Notes under the pieces: generated by a model
Databases searched by the model: none
What the model was told of the DNA's origin: nothing
Seen by the model: only the letters and a program-made list of their open reading frames with translations
Shown here: positions 46,271 through 58,470 of the stretch, piece by piece
Layout: every line of letters begins with the position of its first letter
Position numbering within the stretch: the first letter of the stretch is position 1
Assembly: GCF_027596085.1 (NCBI RefSeq)
Contig: NC_072462.1
Location: forward strand, 21,117,421-21,181,420
DNA: 64,000 nucleotides
Reading direction: 5' to 3'
DNA from: Anoplopoma fimbria
Lineage: Eukaryota > Chordata > Actinopteri > Perciformes > Anoplopomatidae
Position numbers and translations under genes: made by a program

Positions 46271-48685
46271 CACTTACCAAAAGCGAAGAGTCAAAAACAT
46301 TTTTTCTCCATTTTTTACTTTTATTTTGACTTTATGTACATCAATGATTTAAAACAGTTTTTATTCTCTTATTTTTATTCATTCATGTACAGTTCAGAGT
46401 ACTTTTACCTCCCACTTTTTTCCCATCTGAGGTTGTTATAGTTGGAGATGGAGTGACTTTGTTCAGCAGGGGGAAGTATTGGTTTGAGGAAATGGTTGAC
46501 CTTTGACCCTGCCTACATGCTTCCTAACTGCTAGAGGGTTGACAGCGCACAACACGTTTTCAACTTCCCTTCAAACACTCCTCGGACCTCTCCACCAGAA
46601 GAGCAAGCCTGTACGTTACTGCAAGGCTTTGACGCACGCTGTTATTCTAACACATGGCTAATTTTCTCCCTGACACATTAGAAGCCAAGACAAATATTCA
46701 CTTTCACTCTGCTGTGTGAGTTTGGATTATGGACTGGAGGTTTGACAGCACAGTATGGAAACAGCAGACTGGAACATTTTGCCACTGAGCTGGACTGCTG
46801 GGACTCATCAGAAAAAAATAAACATCATTGTTTCGGACATTAAGTACACTTTCATTTAACGCGAGGGACATGGATGTGTCCATGTCGTCAGACAGCATGA
46901 TTCAGAGTAAACACTATTAACATTTCCAGAACATTCCAGCACTGTGAGAATCAAGCCCTGAAACATCTGTACACCCCACACACTCCTGATTCAACTTTTG
47001 ACCACCAGACCCAGCCAGATTTATCTCGAGAATTTGAGCATTTAGCTGCTTTTCAAACTGCTCTAAAATGTGCTCATTTTATCCTTAAGCAATTTAATGT
47101 GGGTGATTTATGAATTTATAGGGAGGAAGATTAAGATGTGGGATCCTGGGTAATTTCATATAAATCATTTTTTCTCCTTCATTTCACTTTTAAGTGTTCT
47201 TTCCTTAAATGTATGAGAAAGACACGCACATGCCCACAAACACAGAGTGAGAGAGAGAGAGTGAGAGAGAGAGAGAGAGAGTTCAGTCTGTGGTCCACCA
47301 AATTTAATTCAATCACATTTTGACTAACAGTCTCACAGCCATCTGACACATAGAAACCATCACTCTTGGAGGCTTTTCAACATGTTCTTTCTACATTTAC
47401 TAACAGCTGCACTCAGTTGCTATGGTCCATTTTAAATCAGGTTAGCCAACATGTTTGCTAAGTGTAGTAGCCTTCTGGATTTCTGGAACACTTTAACACA
47501 AACCTTCAACATGTTACACAGATCCACAAATCCATTAAATGTCCAAAATGCATAATGAATTGATCCAACAATAATGGGCCTCATTCAGGTAGCACTGTGA
47601 GAACAGTTTTCCTCTTATTTTTGTTCTATCCACTATTTGTTCTCATGTTGTGTATCTGTTGATGTCTGCATCCAATGTGTTCTTATGTTTTGCTCTTCTC
47701 TTAGGTACTAGAACATGTTATGCATGATGGAGAGCACTCTAACCAAGATCAGACCAAAACACTTTGTTTTCAGTCCACAAACCAATTTTTTTCTGTTTTA
47801 TGTGTTATTAGCATGATATTTGGATTATTAAATTTGTGAGGCTCAAGAAATACTTTTGGTCCATTGATCCATATTTAAAATATAAAAAAACCTTGGATGA
47901 CATTGTGTAGGTTCAGCTTCTGAATGTCTCACATACCGCTCATCGATATTTTTGAAATGCTCTGGAAAATCACACGCTTACTTTGTTTAACAATGCCTTA
48001 ATTCTTACTACTGCTAAAGTTTTTCTTCTTGCAGCCTTTTTTTGGTGGCATCTCTTTAGTTCTTATTTGCATTATTAATTGTATAGTTGTCCAAAACCTC
48101 AATCAAAAACACATAAATGAGATTGATAACGTTCACACACACTGTCGTTTATTTTGACTCATACACTGTCCTCTGATAGAAATAACCATCACTGCACCAA
48201 ATATGTGTTAATCTGCCACTGAAAATAGACCCTAACAAATGCACTAATCACTCCTTTTTTTAGTAATGTTTGATAAAAACGTTTTTAACGTTTTAGAAAT
48301 TAGTGAGACTTTTTTTAAATCTAAAATGTTATATTTGTGATTAAATTTTCATCTTGTGCTTTGCACACCATCCACCCCAACCACCTCTTTAAGACTAATG
48401 TTTGCAGGGGTACATAATCCAGACATCAATTATGTTTCCGTTCAAAACGTAACCAGCAGTATATGCTTAGATATTTTAGAACATTTTATTACAGTGCATG
48501 TTTTAGTTTTTCAGTTTTAAGTAAGTCATTTTAATTTAGGTATTTTAGTAGTTTGTGGATTTCTTATATCTTCTTATTTGCGTTTGTGTGTGTGTTTGTT
48601 TGTGTTTGATGATACACAGATGTCCACATAATAATCAGTATTGCAAACAGAATGCCCTGCCAAAGTTCCAAACTCAAGTTTAAAA
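46271..48685. other. Intergenic; one (GA)n microsatellite
   Basis: (GA)n at about 47247-47281. The remainder is AT-rich with no gene or recognised family. Confidence 0.4.
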
Positions 48686-48689
48686 ATGT

Positions 48690-48990
48690 AATTGCCGTTT
48701 CATTTTTCATTGGTGATAATTGGCCGTCTCGACCTGTTCAGCCCTGGGAGTAAGTGGCATTGCATGACGAATGGACCAAAGTTACTCATCCATCAAACCA
48801 TGCGAATGGGCGTCTGTGGGCCACCATACACTCCTGATCCCGAGGCTGCTTAATGGCACTGTATACTGCATGGGAAACAGAACCAGGTGTCACCTCACTG
48901 TAAAGCTATGTTAATTAGCACAGCAATAAAAACATTCTGGCTAATTAACAAAGAAAAGGCATATGAAAGGAAGGAATGTCAAACAGAAGA
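48690..48990. promoter_or_regulatory. Candidate conserved non-coding element
   Basis: GGTGATAATTGGCCGTC, GGCTGCTTAATGGCACTG, TATGTTAATTAGCACAGC and GGCTAATTAACAAAG, in a non-repetitive setting just before a poly-G run. Confidence 0.3.
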
Positions 48991-48994
48991 AGAA

Positions 48995-49017
48995 GGGGGG
49001 GGGGGGGGGGGGGGGGG
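48995..49017. repeat. Homopolymer run of 23 G
   Basis: Preceded by a purine-only stretch (AGAAGAAGAA), so a G-rich purine tract of over 30 bases. Run length may be affected by assembly or sequencing error. Confidence 0.9.
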
Positions 49018-49111
49018 ACTCAAACTGTGGCTCACAAAGGGAAGGAATGCAGGAGAACAAACACCAGCTGAGGGTGTGCTGAGCATGCTCCTGTCTGTCT
49101 GCAGAGTATTA

Positions 49112-49112
<1 letters not shown>

Positions 49113-49200
<88 letters not shown>
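49113..49200. repeat. (GT)n microsatellite, about 44 units
   Basis: Perfect GT array. Confidence 0.97.
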
Positions 49201-49202
<2 letters not shown>

Positions 49203-50825
49203 TAGACAGAGGTCATGACGTCTGAGAATATCCAGTCCTCTGACATGATCTCTGGGGTCGGTTTTCAGCCTCTACCATGTCAGGCAAAGCATTTTTTTCC
49301 TCAATATTATTTATTTAGTAAGCTAATAGACGATGACTCCAAGGAGTAACATATGAAAGTTAGCACGTATTTCCAGTCCCACAATATTAACCAAAAACAA
49401 AAACAAAAAAACAAAAAACTTTTTTTTGCCTATTGATTTCAATTAATTAAGAAAGACAACCAGACCAATCCAGTCAGCAGCCGGTTCTACCCAGAACAAT
49501 GTTATTTTTGCTGCTACAATTAATCTTGGAATAGTAAAATAACCGACCCTATTATTAGTCTACAGCCACATTACAGCACATTTGAAATTTTGACCTGTCT
49601 TTGCTTGAAGAAAATTAAAGATCAATTCTGTCTTTAGGACTTGTTGTCTTAGAACCATATATGTCTTTAACCAGATTCCACAGCAATCTATCTGGTACAT
49701 TTGGAAATATTGTTCTGGATAAGTGCAAACTTTGATCTGCTGGTGCTGTTTGAAATGTCAGGGGATCACTTCATACTAGGACATTCAAAAAAGAAATGGA
49801 CAAATGTCATACAGTTATCTGAAAATATTGATAATATAGTATTTTGCAATATAAATCAGGATCAAATATTTAAACTGACATGACTTTAAAATAAATGTTT
49901 ATTTCTGCAGGCCACAACAAGCTGCGTCTTCAGTTTTATTTCATTCAACAGGAGTTCTCACATGAAAGTTTCTGCGTGGTTGTGGATTATAAGACCATAT
50001 GTTTCTGTTCTATATGCTGCCTGTGACAAAATCCAAGCTGCAAAAATGTGAAGCAGTTAAATGGACTGTAAAGAAGTAAAAAAAACAGGAAGAACTTCTG
50101 GATTCCACTACATCTGTGTGTTGCACATGTTGGTTTTTGTGAGAGTGGGGTAAAGGACTGAAAAGCATCAGCACGAACAGGATCTTATACCACACCCATT
50201 TAAGGGAAAACTGATTACAGGTGTGTCTGATCTGAGCAACAGCAAATAGAAACACGAGATACCTAAGAAATCAATACAATTTATTTTAATAAAAAACGGA
50301 CTACCGGTATGTATTGACTTATCTGAGATCACACATTTGCAGTGTAGTTAAAAATATCTATTCTATTCTACAAAAAAGAGAAAAGTTTAGAGAAAAGTCA
50401 GAAAAAAACATAGATCTTCTTTTTAAAACCTATTTTCTGTCAAGGTAATTGCAACCCCCTAAGGTTTATTTGGTGAATAATTAGTTGCTACAAACTCCAG
50501 AATTAGAAACAAATGATACACAGTATCAGATGAATCCACTAACAAGACAAACAAACTGACAAATTTGAAAATAAAAAAATATTCCTTAAAGGCTTGTCAC
50601 GCCAACATTTAACAAAATGAATCCTATCCATCTCAATGGAATTTCTGGAGTTATGGGGTGAGATAAATCCAGGGAAATTTTTCACATTCAGTTAAACTTT
50701 TTTTAACTCTTGATATGCACTGAACCGAGAAAACAAAGATCTGTTACAGTCCCAAGCTAGCAGATCTTGCTTGACAACTAACATCAAGAAAGCTAGTTTG
50801 GCAGCTTACAGAGTGCTGCAGGGAT
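49201..50825. other. Intergenic, nothing recognised
   Basis: AT-rich; no gene. Confidence 0.4.
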
Positions 50826-50829
50826 GAAA

Positions 50830-51130
50830 TATTTTTTGGAGGTTAACCTGGAAGTTAGCATCACACTAGGTCCCTCGACAAAAAGCCAATGGAATCTCAT
50901 TAAGTCACTTGTTAGCAACCGCCTTTTTCGGAAACACGTAAAGGCTTCAAAATTCCCAAGAAGGGTATTACACGTTAAAATCTCTTAGCTTGTGGTAACC
51001 ACACTCCCTATTTCATGCATCTAACCAAAGACCCATTCATAAAACACACTGACTTCGAGACAAGTAAACGGATAGTAAGTTTTAGGACTCTTTTATGGAT
51101 ATTCTTCCTAAAATCCTTGAATATTCTTTA
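50830..51130. repeat. Probable teleost dispersed repeat
   Basis: CCTTTTTCGGAAACACGTAA, AAGAAGGGTATTACACGTTA, AATCTCTTAGCTTGTGGTAA and AAACACACTGACTTCGAGAC resemble a fish repeat I have seen beside genes. Class unknown. Confidence 0.45.
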
Positions 51131-51825
51131 ACTACTTTTTCTGGTCTTGATGCCAAAACTAACATTTCCTCCCTCTTCAGACATTGTTTGTCTTGTCTTC
51201 ATCTCATTCCATACACTTACTTAATTATATTGGAGATGGTGTTTAACCTGATTATTTAACCTGACAAGGAGAAACACTTTGCTCATGATGAGCTGTGAAC
51301 CGTTAAACTCACCAGACACACCTGTGATCAGCTGTCAGGATTGCGGTGGTTTGCCTGCAGGTGTGGCCTTTTTAAGGACCTGTCTGCTTCCTGCTCTGTA
51401 AACCAGCCAGTGTGTTGGTGGTTTTGCTGTTGAGCACTCTAATAAACTCGCACATGTGCCTGGAATTAGATTTATATACTCTAAAAATCCAGAGCTATGT
51501 TGAGCAAAATGTTGGAAATCATTTTCTTTAAACTTTTGAAACATTGAAAGCGAAGTTTGAACATGTTTCATGATGTACTGTTGGAGAGAAACACGTCGTT
51601 CAACTAGAAAAAATGGAGCAAAGCCTTTCACTGAAAACCTCCCCCCCTTTTCATGTTGACTTTATCCACTACTCTCCATTCCAGGGGGACCTGTGGAGTT
51701 GTTAAAAATCCTGAAGTGCTATTGGTGTTTTGTCTTTTTCTTATAGTGAAAATAAATGAACTTAAAATACAAACAAACATTGCTCCTAATGAGGCAGTTA
51801 ACAGTTAGAGACAGAACAAACAAAA
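51131..51825. other. Intergenic, nothing recognised
   Basis: A 98-codon minus-strand frame at 51335-51631 has no features. Confidence 0.4.
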
Positions 51826-51829
51826 CTGT

Positions 51830-52030
51830 TGAAAACGGAGCTGGGGTTGCAGTGATGTAATTGCCGGTTCAAAAGCAGCAGCAGCATGCGCCTGTCGGCT
51901 GATCAAGGTTTATGCTCTTTTTGTAAATATAAAGATGCCTTCTTAAGTGCCTTACCTAATTATCAGCCCATTTATTCACACACAGAAGGCACCAGACAGC
52001 TGTGGTGTCCTCTTATTATGTTGAATCTAC
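51830..52030. promoter_or_regulatory. Candidate conserved non-coding element
   Basis: GATGTAATTGCCGG, CTGTCGGCTGATCAAGGTTT and CCTAATTATCAGCCCATTTA in a non-repetitive block. Confidence 0.25.
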
Positions 52031-54350
52031 ACCAGCTACACACTGCAAAACAATCTTTCTGACCAACTAATGTTTGTATATTCTCCTAAAAGTCCTAAAA
52101 AATTGATACTTGCACTCTAAATAAGGAAAATGACATTAATTTCGAGAATTCTCACAATGATGCAGATTGTTTTAAACCTGTTTTAAGATTGGATTTGTAT
52201 TACTATATAAAAGTCCTTCATGTAGCGCAACAGCATCATTTCTGCTCCATAAGCCACCAGAGTTTTTGTGCATTTGGACAATAAGAAGTGCACGCTTAAA
52301 ATTATTTTTTACATATTTCATGACTTTAATTTGTGTTTGCCAACTGTTCAGACAGTCATTAGCAGAATACATTCCCCTAAAGGAGACACAGCCACAGCAG
52401 TTCAGTAGCTATTGAGTACTTTGGTCCTTTTCTTTGGTGTCCCTGCCATTTGCAGACCTCTCACCGGCTACCAGGCTTCCAAATATTTAAACACAAACGC
52501 AACAGTTTATATTCAGTCTGAATTTTTGAGAGGTTGGTACTTCAGGCCTTTGGCATACCACACTTTCACTGTTCAACAATAACATTGGATGTATTTCAGA
52601 ATACATTGCTGCAGAGTTTGAGCCTGGAAGGCTTAGCACAAGAATGATTGTGCGTAACCAGAGAAGAAGGAACATGTGATATATAATAAGTCAACAGTTC
52701 TATTATGACTTTCTATGTAAAGCTGCTTGTAGCCATTAATAATATAGACAGAGTACTACATTTAAGATTATCATGTAAGAAATGACGAATGGTTCAATGA
52801 AAATGTCCACATTGACCGCACACTATTAGTACAAAATCCCTGCCAGTGTTTCTTTATGTTTGTGCCCATTTAGCCAACATTTTTCATAATAATCAATATA
52901 AGGTATTGTCTATCTTTCGCAGAGCAACAGTTTTTACGTCTGTTAATATATAACATACATTTTCAAATGCGTCCATTTAACTACCACTTAATGTAATAAT
53001 TTCTAATTCGTTGCAGATAAAGATTAGGTTACACTAATAGAATTGGTATTATACTATTTGTAGTGTTGGATTCTTCCATTGGCTATAAGAATGTTTCCAA
53101 AAACTCCAGAGTGTTGTAAAGTCCCAAAGTCGAAATATATACCAAAAAGATAGTTTTATTTATGTTTTTTTCATTCAAAATTTAGTTTCGAAATACTTGT
53201 TAGAAGCTTCAAATGTAAAACAAATAGTATTTGTTATCCTACTGCCCTATTTGAATCATAACTCAGCTTTTTATTTTTTTGGGGGGGAGCTAGTGGTGAG
53301 CGATTGAGGAGAGCAGGGTGAAATCTGAGTTGAGCACAGAGCGATATTGAGTAGAGCGGCTGTGAGCGATGAAGCTGACCCATCCACTCCGCTCACAGGC
53401 ACTGGTTTGCAGACAGTTATGAGCCAGAGCTCTCTAGTAGAAATACATCCGTTGAATACACTGTATGAAGTTATTGTAATGTTAACCAACGAGCTGACAA
53501 GCTTGCACACTGACCACAAGTTAACGCACACTTAACTACTGACTGATAATTGGTAAAAAGTTTGAAAGTGTTTAGCTCTGAGATCTTTTTTCCCTCTTTT
53601 CCCTGAATTCCTCTCTAAAGTGTATAGGCCGTTAAAATGACTACAAACAGAAACAATAAGTTGGTTAGCGTCCATGGAATAAGGCCCATAATGCACAAGG
53701 TGTTCTGCTGTAGAAAATAGACAGACTGGGCTCCATGCTGTGAAATGTTTCCTCTGCGTCCATTTGTTATTCCCATAAATCTTGTCATACATTTTATTGG
53801 TGCCTCCAAGTGGGGTTGTGTTTCAGACCATTCAACAACCAATGTGGTCTCATGACTTTGTACAGGGTAAACTTCTGAAAGCTCCCAGTTTATGATTTGT
53901 GAATCACTACCATATGTTTCTTATACCCAGTTTTTAGTTGTTTACCCTTTAGCTCTTGCTCAGTTCAACTTAAAACCAATTTAACGCCAACAAAACTAAG
54001 GTCCTGACTGTTTATTTTCCAAATATGATCCCATGAGGCTTCATTTGAAGGCAGCAGATTACTACCTTAAACTTAGAAATATTTCATACTGTAAAAGTTC
54101 TCAGTGCATCAACATTTGCAACCAGCTGCCAGAGATTTGATTCCTAGATCAGCCTGTTCCAGTTACTTTCTACCACCTTGTTGCTCCTAATCCTACCTGA
54201 GATGAGGTCATTTCTGCGGCAACTCGTTGTGTGTACATGTGTTTGTGTACGTTAAAGTGTGTGTTGTAGAGATGCCCTGTCTGTGAGCGGGCTCCTGGGA
54301 TCTTAAGCGGTTACAGTGTTGAAGTGTGTGTCTTCATACAGTAACTGTGT
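52031..54350. other. Intergenic, nothing recognised
   Basis: AT-rich; no gene, no family recognised. Confidence 0.4.
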
Positions 54351-54354
54351 GCGT

Positions 54355-54430
54355 ACCTCAGTGCCAGGTGGCCCTCCGAGGCCTCGGGCTGGGAGAACAC
54401 CTGCCTCTGCACCGCCTGCAGCTCCGTATT
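54355..54430. other. Isolated GC-rich exon-like island
   Basis: About 70 bp of GC-rich sequence stand alone in AT-rich DNA. On the minus strand it is bounded by CTGCAG and by GAG followed by GTACGC (donor-like), and is open in more than one frame. On the + strand it is preceded by GTACCTCAG (acceptor-like) and is also open, including a frame reading GWENTCLCTACSS. It could be a stray exon or a remnant; I cannot decide the strand. Confidence 0.25.
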
Positions 54431-55785
54431 GTCCCATGTGTTTCAGCTTGATGTTGTTGTTGTGTAACAGTTACTGTACCACGCTGCTGAAGGCTGCATG
54501 GAAGCATCAGCATCAACACAATACTGTATACACTTTATCTACTCTGCTAGTGCTGCCTACCACTAACTGATAGTTGCCAACTATATCTACGCTAAAGCCG
54601 GTATGAAAGGGCCGTTTGATATTTTACCACATACCTATCCATGCATACCGTTTTGTTTTCTATGCCAAAACTTTGAGTTGACTGAAGTTTCTTTCAGCCC
54701 CGTTTTGGGGTGAATACATTTCAACTGCGTGCCAGACTAAATTCAAGTTCACATCAGTTGAACTCAAAAAAGTTTGTTTTGATTATCTTGACCTCACTAT
54801 AGCCAGTTCTAATAAATTACTGTTCAAAGATCTTTAAACATAAATAAATCACATAAAGAAGGCTAAACTAATCTTGCTTAAAGGAAATAAGCCTTGCTTA
54901 GCTGAGACCTAGTACTTCCCATCTCAGCTCCTCTATACTAGTAAACTCACATAGTTTGGTGTCTTGGAACTACTTTTTAAATCAATATCAAATGTATAGA
55001 AAAATTACTAAATCGTTAGTTCAAATGGTCAAGAACACATTTTGTTTCAAGGTAGTATATTTTCCTGGCCATTCCATTGAAGGAAAACTTCACTCACAAA
55101 ATCATAATTTGTTAATCAATTACTCACTCTGTGTTACCTTGAATTTTTTAACATGATTTAGTAATGTGGGCCGCATTTAGCAACAGCAAAACTAAACCAA
55201 AACATCAGTTTACAATCTCTCACACAACTCGGGCAGAGACCAAAATCCAAGTCTCATTTTTCCAATCTTATGTTCACTACTTCCCAACACATATTTGCTA
55301 AAACCTTTATTTACACTTCTGTATAAACAGTCTTATGCTTGCACAGTAGTTAAGTTTTAGTGAAGATGAATACATTTGTTGTGGAGTTTGGCTGACTTCT
55401 TCTTCCCTTTTTAACATTTTTGTTGTACAGCGTTGTATGCCGTAAAGCTTGAGACTAAACTTCCACTAGCAGTATGGTATGGTGCAAAACATCTTGGACT
55501 CAACTTACCTCAGCTTCTGCAGCAATAAGTCCTGCTAGCTTAATTTATGCAGACCCACACATAACTGGCTAAATGATTCAGTGTAACAGCTATTATTCAA
55601 ACATGACATAATACATAATAATGATATCAATGACAGATAAAATAATATTATTATGTTACTCGATTGAAGAGATGAATAACTAATGATCATACACTACTGC
55701 ACCAGTACAAGAGGCCATTTTGCAAATATTGATATTATTTCCCCCTTAAGGTATGGGCTTTACCCTGCAGTCCTGTCTGAATAAT
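54431..55785. other. Intergenic, nothing recognised
   Basis: AT-rich; no gene. Confidence 0.4.
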
Positions 55786-55789
55786 AGAT

Positions 55790-56460
55790 TTAGCCCACTT
55801 CACAGGCCTTGAGTCAATCACATTGCCGTGCTCTGTGTGTTTTCTCTGGCTCACCTCGCTCTTTTCAGAGATCCTATTCAGCTCCGAGCATACAGCGAGA
55901 GCAGAGAGCGATGAATATGTTCTATTCCACTCAGTCTTTATTTTTAGGAATGAGTGGACTTACAGATGGCCTACATAAAACTGAATAGGGCTTCATTTTA
56001 ACAGCGGGGCAGAAAATTGGCCGGCGCGCCATTGTGTGGTCTCTATTATGGGAATATGGGGGAGTTTGGTAATACAGCCTGTCCCTCGCTGTCCGTACAC
56101 GCGGCCAACATGATTTTCCATGATGATTTCTGAAATGGGTTTGTCCTCAGGGTTTGCGGCTGAGCTGCCACGCGGTCGAAGGTCGCCGCTTCTGAAGAGG
56201 GGTGGCACTATTGTTTGGCTGCTGATATTTCATCTCGCTCCCAAAACGATTCATTTACCGCTGCCCGTCGGACCAACTCCATCTGCCTGAGCCTTCAGCT
56301 AAATTGAAGAGGACAGGAGTATAAGTTTGAAGAGGAAGCGTTGAGAATTAAAGTGAAGATATTACGGAGGGGGGCTCTCCCCGTGAGATCAAATTAACAG
56401 GAGCCACGGGAGACGTTCTTAAGACCAAGACGACAGGAAATTAATCAGAAAATGAAGGGT
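55790..56460. promoter_or_regulatory. Candidate conserved non-coding element cluster
   Basis: Balanced, CpG-rich, non-repetitive block: GAGCGATGAATATGTTC, AACAGCGGGGCAG, GGCCGGCGCGCCATTG (contains GGCGCGCC at 56021-56028), CATGATTTTCCATGATG and GGAAATTAATCAG. It is the most CpG-rich non-repeat block in the right half. Only short frames, none protein-like. Confidence 0.35.
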
Positions 56461-56900
56461 TATAAATTGGAAGGTGTCAAACTGGTAACATACTAGTCTG
56501 TTAAGTCTGCTGGATATTCAGAGATTTCAGCTCAGTCCCCCATCTCATTTTGACCACGGTGGCAGTCAGTGAATCACTAAAGCTCTGATTTATAAAAAAT
56601 TTGAGCACATAAGTACTTCCTGAAAATCCACATCTATCAGCTAATTTTTTCTCTCCACTTATTTTCCTCAAACAGACCACATGGTTCATTTTGCATCCAT
56701 GATGATCAGGCTGTCACAGGAGAATTTCTTTCTATAGTGTGGCTGACAGACATAGCAGACTGCAAGTGTCACAACTTGAGTGATGAAAGACGGTGATAGT
56801 GAAGTTGTCAGGGACCAACCTCGCTGTTCCACCTGATGGCATTGGAGGTCTGTGGATCAGGTGGTAGAGCAGACATCTCTCTAGTCCTCTAGTCCCTTAA
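56461..56900. other. Intergenic, nothing recognised
   Basis: No gene; flanks a LINE remnant. Confidence 0.4.
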
Positions 56901-56901
56901 T

Positions 56902-57370
56902 TGGTTGCCTATCTACCCTGTAGATTTTAAGAGCCTTTTATTGGTGTGGACTAGTGCTTGTGTATATAAGAAGTGGACATAGTAATAGTGACGACACCCA
57001 TTGGTTTGTCAACTGCTGTTTTGAAGCCTTGAGTTTAGAAATCTTGCCATCGCCATCTTGGCTTTCTGCACCCAATGAAAGGAAGTAACTGTGTTTTGAA
57101 TGTGGAGTGATGACGTAGTGACTCTGTATACTGCTCTAGTAGCAGCACAAACCTGTCAATCACAGTAAGCCCGCCCTTAAGCTGACTCTGCTGAGACTAA
57201 CTGTTTAGTTGTTTCCTGGGTGAGGGCAACAGTCTACGGGGAGGCAGCCTTTTGTGTCTATGGCAATGGGTCCTGCCGGAAGAGCTGAGGACAACACAAT
57301 CGGTAATTACCATCAAAGGAAATCTTAAAACATAGCTTTTTCCTTTAGCATTCTCTTAATCTGTATCCAA
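56902..57370 (+). mobile_element. LINE reverse-transcriptase tail, split by another repeat
   Basis: 56902-56949 translates WLPIYPVDFKSLLLVW, the conserved 'WLPVxxRIDFKILLL' segment near the C-terminus of L2/Rex/CR1-type LINE RT proteins. The later segment 'NLKT*LFPLAFS' reappears at about 57321-57360, with a stop codon inside. The 325 bp between is a different repeat. The end near 57620 (GCGCTATATAAAT) may also belong to the LINE. Confidence 0.55.
56975..57300 (+). repeat. Teleost dispersed repeat inserted in the LINE remnant
   Basis: GTGACGACACCCATTGGTTT, CTGCTGTTTTGAAGCCTTGA, GCCATCGCCATCTTGGCTTT and CAATCACAGTAAGCCCGCCC follow the order of a widespread fish repeat ('gacgtcacccattggtttg'). 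Confidence 0.65.
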
Positions 57371-57980
57371 GTTACAACACAAAGTTGTTAAGGGGTCATG
57401 AAACAGTCTTAATGTAATACTGATGCTTCTATGACCAACATCAGGAAACGAGACCATCAGCGAGAATATTGGCTATTTCTATATGGTTATTCTTAATGCC
57501 TCCAGCTGTGCCTTCTTCAATGATTCTTGCTAAATCAAACAAAATCATGCAGGTTCACCAGAAACTCCTTCAGCTTAGACTACAGCCGGGCCTCAGGCCA
57601 TTGGTCTCTCATGTCCTTGCGCTATATAAATGCAGCCATTAACCATATGTGATCAAGGTTTTATAAATAAAAGTGAAGCTGGAACCATTCATCATCGCTT
57701 GGCTGTAAAAAAAAAGCTCCCTTTTATGATTTGTTTTCCTTTTTTATAATTTAATTATCTTTAAATTTAAAAGAAATTATTGTTTGATTTATTAGCAGAA
57801 TTGTTAGTATTAATATTCCAATTTATATGAATAGTTTTTCATTTATTTTTGTCTTATTTAATGGTTGGTCTTGTGGATATTACGCATTTACAGTAAAATT
57901 GTTGTCATATTTGTCTTAATATGTCGATTTCAAGACATTCTTTGTCATTATATTGTTTTAATTCCTGTTGTTTACATGAA
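57371..57980. other. Intergenic, AT-rich
   Basis: Possible LINE 3' end to about 57660; otherwise nothing recognised. Confidence 0.35.
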
Positions 57981-57983
57981 ACT

Positions 57984-58470
57984 ACATGATCAAATGTATG
58001 TGGACATCCAAAAATATCAACAATACTTTATGTCAGCTGTTTCCAACCTTCTGGGCATGTGACCCCTTGAAACAAAGCTATGTCGACTTAACATCATTAT
58101 GCATGCAGCAATCAGATACATCACAATTACGATTTAAACACTTTACAATTCACACAGGTGGGAAACACACAAGGATGGGAAGTGAAGTAAAGCCAAGCTT
58201 TAAGCATCATGCCTAGTTAGCATTTCAAATTCACGCTTTGCCAACAAAGGTTATCATTGCTCTTATTGCAAAAGGGTGGATTTAAGGCGCTTGGCTAGCT
58301 AACGCAGCAGCCCCCCCCCCAAAAAAATTAAAAATAACATTGACCTTGCACTAGCAAACAATAACTCTGAAAATGTTCTGCTAATTAGTGCCAAGAAGCT
58401 TGAGCCATGAAAAACAGTCCTAACAAAAACAGGGGGCACTGTCCTCATACTTTTGGACATGGAGTGTATA
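57984..58470. mobile_element. Possible short DNA element with 'caaaagtatgtggac'-type ends
   Basis: The left end ATGATCAAATGTATGTGGAC (57984-58003) and right end CATACTTTTGGACATGGAGT (58447-58466, inverse) resemble the terminal sequence of the element at 16753 and face each other 460 bp apart. The interior includes CCAACCTTCTGGGCATGTGA (58048-58067), itself repeat-like, and a poly-C run at 58311-58320. Confidence 0.45.

Noticed and set aside
45924..46441. Phe/Leu/Ser-rich frames that look like membrane proteins
   Set aside because: Produced by the polypyrimidine tract; all three + frames are open there, which is a composition effect.
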